Assembly: GCF_030295425.1 (NCBI RefSeq)
Contig: NZ_AP027081.1
Span: 2,587,001 to 2,651,000, forward strand
Direction of reading: 5' to 3'
Length of the DNA: 64,000 bases
Origin: Mesoterricola sediminis
GTDB taxonomy: Bacteria > Acidobacteriota > Holophagae > Holophagales > Holophagaceae
The number at the start of each line of letters is the position of its first letter. Position 1 is the stretch's first letter. The translations under genes were made by a program, and so were the position numbers. The notes beneath the pieces are model-generated. The model was not told the origin of the DNA and made no database searches. It saw only the letters and a list, made by a program, of their open reading frames with translations. Shown piece by piece: positions 61,801 to 64,000 of the stretch.

Positions 61801-62837
61801 AATGGTCCACCGCGATCCCAGTGAAGATTGAGATCCCGGCTGATTCGACGTTTACTCCGATCACTGTCACCGCCAAACCGGCGAATACAGGTTTGCTCGG
61901 CGGTTACAAGCCAAGCGCCAAGCTCCTCCTGGATGCGTTCGTGATTCCCAAAGCCAACGTGAAAGGAAATCTGGCGCTCAAGCTAACGATCCAGCCTCCT
62001 GGTGGTATTACCCCAGAGGTTTTGAACCTGACAATCCCATTCCAGGCTGCACCACCAATGACCATTAAGCTGGTGCGTGTGAAATACATTTATGTCGATA
62101 ACGGAACTCGAAAGGTGGAGTGGGTTGGGAGGACCGATGCCAGCGAATTTACTGCTGCTGCGACGGCTGCCGAGACTTGCATCAAATCTTACTTCCCGGT
62201 TGCCACCAGCCCTACGATTGTGGTGCCACAAAACGACCCATTCTTTGTCTGTTCTGAAGACTACAAGGACGAGTCGGGGAATCTGATTACAGCCAAAGGA
62301 TCCGGCGTTTATTCCGATGGAAGTCTGCCGCCCTTTAATTTGTCCCAGTCGAGTTCGGCTTGGGGCGATGTTCACGATTTCGCGCAGGAGTGGGTGCCGA
62401 TGACATCCACACTTGGAATTAATGGGGCACAGCCCGCGAACACCTTTGTCGCCCTCGTTGTTCCTAGAATCGCCGGGCACACATACCTGGTGAATGGCGG
62501 GAATGCTCGGGGGGTGGGCACCCATAGCGATCACTTTGTTCTCTACCTTTACAATGAAGGTGAGGTGATCGCCCATGAAGTGGGGCACGCCCATGGCCGT
62601 GATCACATCAAGTGGCCGCTGACGGGGAATGTCCCTGCGTCGCCGTGGGATGCGAATTACCCGTACTCGAATGGGGTGATAGGCGTGAATGGCTGGGATC
62701 CCTTAAGCGGAACCAGTAAGGACAAGGGCGCTTTCGTGGACATCATGACCTACGGAACCCCTCGCTGGATTTCCGATTACACCTTCTACTGGTTGTGGAA
62801 ATACGACTTCGACATGTGGCCTGGAAAACCCCAGTAA
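55833..62837 (+). CDS. Giant secreted multidomain protein with kelch blocks and C-terminal metzincin domain
   Basis: A 2,334-residue protein. N-terminal signal sequence (about 1-25) with Cys18 in ASGC, a weak lipobox. Two IPT/TIG domains follow (about 27-105 and 106-185), then an Ig-like domain (186-270) and several BIG/Ig-type repeats. A kelch-type block lies at about 620-930 (LADGNVLFAGGEY, LFDNRVLIVGGLG), more Ig-like repeats to about 1515, and a second kelch block at about 1520-1890 (LKDGRVLIAGGSP, LADGRVLIVGGVS). The C-terminus has HEVGHAHGRDH (2248-2258), a full HExxHxxGxxH zinc motif, and a Met-turn DIMTYG with Met2305. It is probably an extracellular or surface protease with adhesion repeats. 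Codon use is less GC-biased than in the core genes. A small secreted gene follows 17 bases later. Confidence 0.88.
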   Translation: MLRQMMKAFVTCGMASGCILAPAASPAISSFTPALGGAGTSVILDGSNFTGASAVKFNGVGASSFVINSPTRITAVVPASASTGKISVTTSGGTATSSSTFTFVPAPKLTSFSPSSGGVGTTVTMTGTNFIGTTSVKFNGTAASSFTVLNATSATAVVPSGATTGKIALATPGGSATSSTSFTVGQSPAITTQPTSRTTNLGSSATFTVMATGTAPLAYQWARNGADIPGATASSYTTPPAVMSDNGTAFTVRVSNAYGAVTSNAAIQTIPVKVTVAPISVTMDQGSQRTFTATVTGTIQTAVTWTCTAGFIGQDGVFTAPNAAGSVTVTATSADGSGARGSATVTVRAVGISSISTYPGDHLVALGDQLQCWVTVSGTVDTRTTWTVLSGGGHFDYSGNYNPLFCAPSTVGTATIQATSVADPSKSITTTLTLADNGGRPVFTSVGLTPSPIALGQPCALAWSVNQASSVTIKDMVGHEYEVSGQSSMPLNIGDYIDTMDMVTVRLEASNAGGSTTYIYRSQASFPWIQSLSIDPPVVKPGETVTVAAVFQGGNGRIEPNQGSVSSGVPTIVNALGSPDQRLVVENAFGGKDELELGVAVRSPKGTIQRTGSLPTRTYSNLWTYSDNELCRVVPLRDGRVAAFGIIDETSLAMSLAVYDPLPGSFTTLAPLERRDYTVPLCLADGSLLFAGSQSSERIDPNSGVVTHPQFGYEMQQFSATLLADGNVLFAGGEYIYRDQSDFLWPGFPLNCAKVWNPSIDQMVFLPEMRGPRSRHSAIRLFDNRVLIVGGLGLGGEYQLDAEIYDPNTQAFAPSGSLQRPATHPRLNLLPDGRVLVFGTDTELFDPGTGQFTIVSPNPPWANALLSALPLPDGHVLSGEAGSRGTIFDPATSRYFQVDSPSGPSTGIVWAAPLADGRVLWAGVNEETSQGVSSLLFDSQPEVAITPFWKSVHAAEFIDFTATIQGGGSVTWSVNPADATISGSGRFRATRAGTYVVSALTADGRKGFAWIEVLPMIQALRVVPSSTILAAGGTLAFTAFDQNSAVQATWETTAGSIDANGVFTAPATSCTATITGFRADDPTRGGSTTVQVLALPIIQAFTANPPATAPGQGITLSWAVDGASSLTLDPGQVDVTGTTSLLVTPGTATTYTLTARNALGSVAQSVTVLASVVLSIAVNPGPRTMIAGTSNGFARNITVLNGYDPTVTWTASAGTLVVSGQYNEQVIYTAPLVPGTYTITETSVADPTRSASVTVTVVPLVVTVDPDYIVLEPATRIHFGFSVNAGGLVWSATGGSFDQEGWYTAPNLPGTYTATAASSLDPAVSASLTVVVKAIKIYLTPTKVTLAKNAIYRFMAATSAGNVVWSAPVGGTVTWNGTFTAPSVKGTYSVLATSSLDPTAHAMATVVVDDSGLSGGGAPSGDAGPPSPATVGVEVTPAIVAELATGSYQSFSATVYGSQDPDVIWEVNQNIVDPVSGLVFGKIDESGVFTAGYPGYYVIKATSKTNSNKFGTAVILVKHSMERVYTAPANALYAYHSVTALKDGRVLIAGGSPDGINVAGDCFIYDPASGTTLRTGSLNVPRSGHQAVLLTDGRVLAVQGYGNRDQLGDPQLHGMGDLPHSECYDPATEQWTSLPLMKGTTVQGSEIWNLNKAGSSLALANGQALILGGSTFYGDFDPNASIFTGGSFLSISWQNLWWGLWFPLVRLQDGRAFYCGGYTDMPRPNGNSDPDWPIMNAAMLYEPGSNTATYVGTMTSKRLDHTATVLADGRVLIVGGVSHNERAYGDISRQDQYIPTSSCEIFDPANGTFTATGNMAFPRAGHAAILLPTGQVLVAGGYFQVDVDDRHWYLGLIETYDPASGTWSVMDTLDYGLSEPKLALMNDGSVFIAGQVQAPMEAPAVIAQARAAGPNGMMAADLASTTLMIGSTLFGTMPAPAWSMTDLSLNQGVEVAGSSVGGTFTVTGTQTWKNVPLVIDRPALVKFNLTSSNQWSTAIPVKIEIPADSTFTPITVTAKPANTGLLGGYKPSAKLLLDAFVIPKANVKGNLALKLTIQPPGGITPEVLNLTIPFQAAPPMTIKLVRVKYIYVDNGTRKVEWVGRTDASEFTAAATAAETCIKSYFPVATSPTIVVPQNDPFFVCSEDYKDESGNLITAKGSGVYSDGSLPPFNLSQSSSAWGDVHDFAQEWVPMTSTLGINGAQPANTFVALVVPRIAGHTYLVNGGNARGVGTHSDHFVLYLYNEGEVIAHEVGHAHGRDHIKWPLTGNVPASPWDANYPYSNGVIGVNGWDPLSGTSKDKGAFVDIMTYGTPRWISDYTFYWLWKYDFDMWPGKPQ

Positions 62838-62854
62838 TTCCAATGGAGATCAAC

Positions 62855-63592
62855 ATGCACAACATTCGCATCATGATTATGGGGATGGCTGTTTTGGCAA
62901 CGAGCCACCTTTGCTCTCAAAGCCCCGTCTACTACAGGGGGATCATCCGATATCCATTGGAGGTGAACTTCCGCCCTCTCCCTCCAGGTGACGGGGGTGT
63001 AGATATCCTTCCTCCAGAACAATTCCCAACCGACCTCAGATCCAAAGAACAGGGTGAATTCACCCTCTTTTACCTGGATGACACCATTGAAACCTTCCCG
63101 TGCATTGTGGAGGCACGTGAGTTGGAGAAGAACGGTTTTGATAATGAGAACAATCACAAAAAGGGTAAGGCGATGGAGGCTTGGTTCTGGGCCTTGGTTC
63201 CGAGATACAAACCCGCTCGTGGCTATCGACTGATGAAGGGTGGAATTCTGGTCCGCGAAAAATATTTCCCGCAGTCGGAACAGGCTCCAAGTATCGACTT
63301 CAAAGAAGAGGCCACAGAAAGCGGGCTTAAAATCCATTGGACTATTGAAAGCGGGAAGGCGATGACTTATCACATTGTCCGCAGATCAGTGGATGAGGGA
63401 AAGACTTGGTCATCCATTGATATTCCTGGCAAGGGTTACTTGACCAAAGATCGGAATGAATTCGAAATCCCTTCAAGCGATCTAGAAAAGAATGCACACC
63501 CGATTCTAGATTTTTGGGCATGGCAGAACTTAGTAATGACGAGGTTCCAATACCAAATTGGCTCAGGCAAATTGCCACAGATAATTCGGTAA
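62855..63592 (+). CDS. Secreted protein of unknown function next to the giant metzincin
   Basis: A 245-residue protein. Start at 62855 has a GGAGA site; two further ATGs upstream are possible. Signal peptide cleaves near SHLCSQ at about 20, again with Cys close to the end, so a lipoprotein is possible. The mature part is polar and rich in Lys, Glu and Phe. A C-terminal portion (about 155-240, KIHWTIESGKAMTYHIVRRS) looks like a fibronectin type III or similar beta sandwich. It shares the low-GC codon use of the giant gene and is probably co-transcribed as a partner or substrate. Confidence 0.75.
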   Translation: MHNIRIMIMGMAVLATSHLCSQSPVYYRGIIRYPLEVNFRPLPPGDGGVDILPPEQFPTDLRSKEQGEFTLFYLDDTIETFPCIVEARELEKNGFDNENNHKKGKAMEAWFWALVPRYKPARGYRLMKGGILVREKYFPQSEQAPSIDFKEEATESGLKIHWTIESGKAMTYHIVRRSVDEGKTWSSIDIPGKGYLTKDRNEFEIPSSDLEKNAHPILDFWAWQNLVMTRFQYQIGSGKLPQIIR

Positions 63593-63712
63593 GACCTTGC
63601 TTACACCTGAGTCCGTGCAATCCGCCTGCGGCGAATCTCCGGAAACCCAATATCCATGAGGGTTTGGTACCATTGTAGTCGGGTGATCGGTGTCACCCAA
63701 CGGGTGACCCGA

Positions 63713-64000
63713 ATGGGAATCAAGTTCATCAAGTCTGAGAAGATGGAACTGGTTGGAGGCGCAGGGCTTGCCTTGGTGGGCCAGATCCTGAACCGGTGCA
63801 CGACCCTGGGCAAGGATCTCACCCGGCAGTTCCCCAAGCGGACCGGAGCCGTGCCGACCGGCGACGTGGCTTTGGCCTACGTCGCAACCCTCTGCACGGG
63901 GAAGAGCGACTTCGAGGCCGTCTCGACCCTGGAGGACAAGGTGCTCGCGCCGGAGAGCCTGGGCCTTCAGGCCTTCCCTCGCCGGTCACCGTCCGGCAGC
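63713..64000 (+). CDS. IS1380-family transposase, N-terminal part cut by window edge
   Basis: Open frame of 96 codons to the window end, beginning MGIKFIKSEKMELVGGAG. GLALVGQILNRCTTLGKDLT, GDVALAYVATLCTGKSDFEAV and the following LED stretch match the start of IS1380-type (DDE) transposases, which are about 450 residues. The catalytic residues lie beyond the window. The bases just upstream (63684-63710) include GGGTGA/TCACCC palindromic stretches that may belong to the element's left end; terminal repeats cannot be confirmed without the other end. Confidence 0.8.
   Translation, partial: MGIKFIKSEKMELVGGAGLALVGQILNRCTTLGKDLTRQFPKRTGAVPTGDVALAYVATLCTGKSDFEAVSTLEDKVLAPESLGLQAFPRRSPSGS

Overview
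The window is about 64 kb of very GC-rich bacterial chromosome. Long overlapping operons, GTG starts, C- and G-ended codons and the gene mix (GlyQ/GlyS, M13 and tricorn-like peptidases, MglA-type GTPase, a fused KorA, a PPi-type phosphofructokinase, tryptophanase) fit Acidobacteriota, class Holophagae (Geothrix, Holophaga or Mesoterricola-like). That placement is an inference from protein character, not a search result.

Layout. 1-3725 (minus): partial metallophosphoesterase, a thiamine-phosphate synthase / shikimate kinase fusion, and an ABC exporter. 3828-9514 (plus): five overlapping genes (NYN nuclease-like, M28 peptidase with PDZ, aroB, TPR protein, small secreted protein). 9542-12839 (minus): M13 peptidase, YciI-like protein, carbamate kinase. 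12952-19911 (plus): a seven-gene MoxR cluster (two RDD proteins, SpoIIM, DUF4129, DUF4350, MoxR ATPase, DUF58). 20115-27231 (plus): outer-membrane barrel, glyQ-glyS, tricorn-like protease.

27232-30605 is a mobile patch. An IS701-type element is inserted exactly at the tricorn stop codon. It abuts an IS5-type element that shares the same CTAG and carries inside it a GxxExxY (PD-(D/E)XK-like) gene bracketed by 54-bp inverted repeats. Two copies of a long palindromic repeat follow.

30705-55378 returns to ordinary chromosome: ferredoxin/metallo-beta-lactamase fusion, a pair of DUF3857/transglutaminase-like proteins, dnaX, a radical SAM protein, PPi-type phosphofructokinase, SagB-like oxidoreductase, methyltransferase, tryptophanase, ADP-forming acyl-CoA synthetase, ArnD-like deacetylase, HNH nuclease, tsaE-nnr, a cyclophilin, a B12-binding subunit, lolA, an MglA-type GTPase, lexA and a two-gene 2-oxoacid:acceptor oxidoreductase. 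Tryptophanase, KOR and the acyl-CoA synthetase together would allow amino-acid and 2-oxoacid oxidation with substrate-level ATP formation.

55408-64000: a tRNA-Ala(CGC) with its own promoter and terminator is followed by a lower-GC accessory tract. It holds a 2,334-residue secreted protein (IPT/TIG and Ig-like repeats, two kelch-type blocks, C-terminal metzincin motif), a small secreted partner, and the start of an IS1380-type transposase cut by the window edge. This tract looks horizontally acquired.
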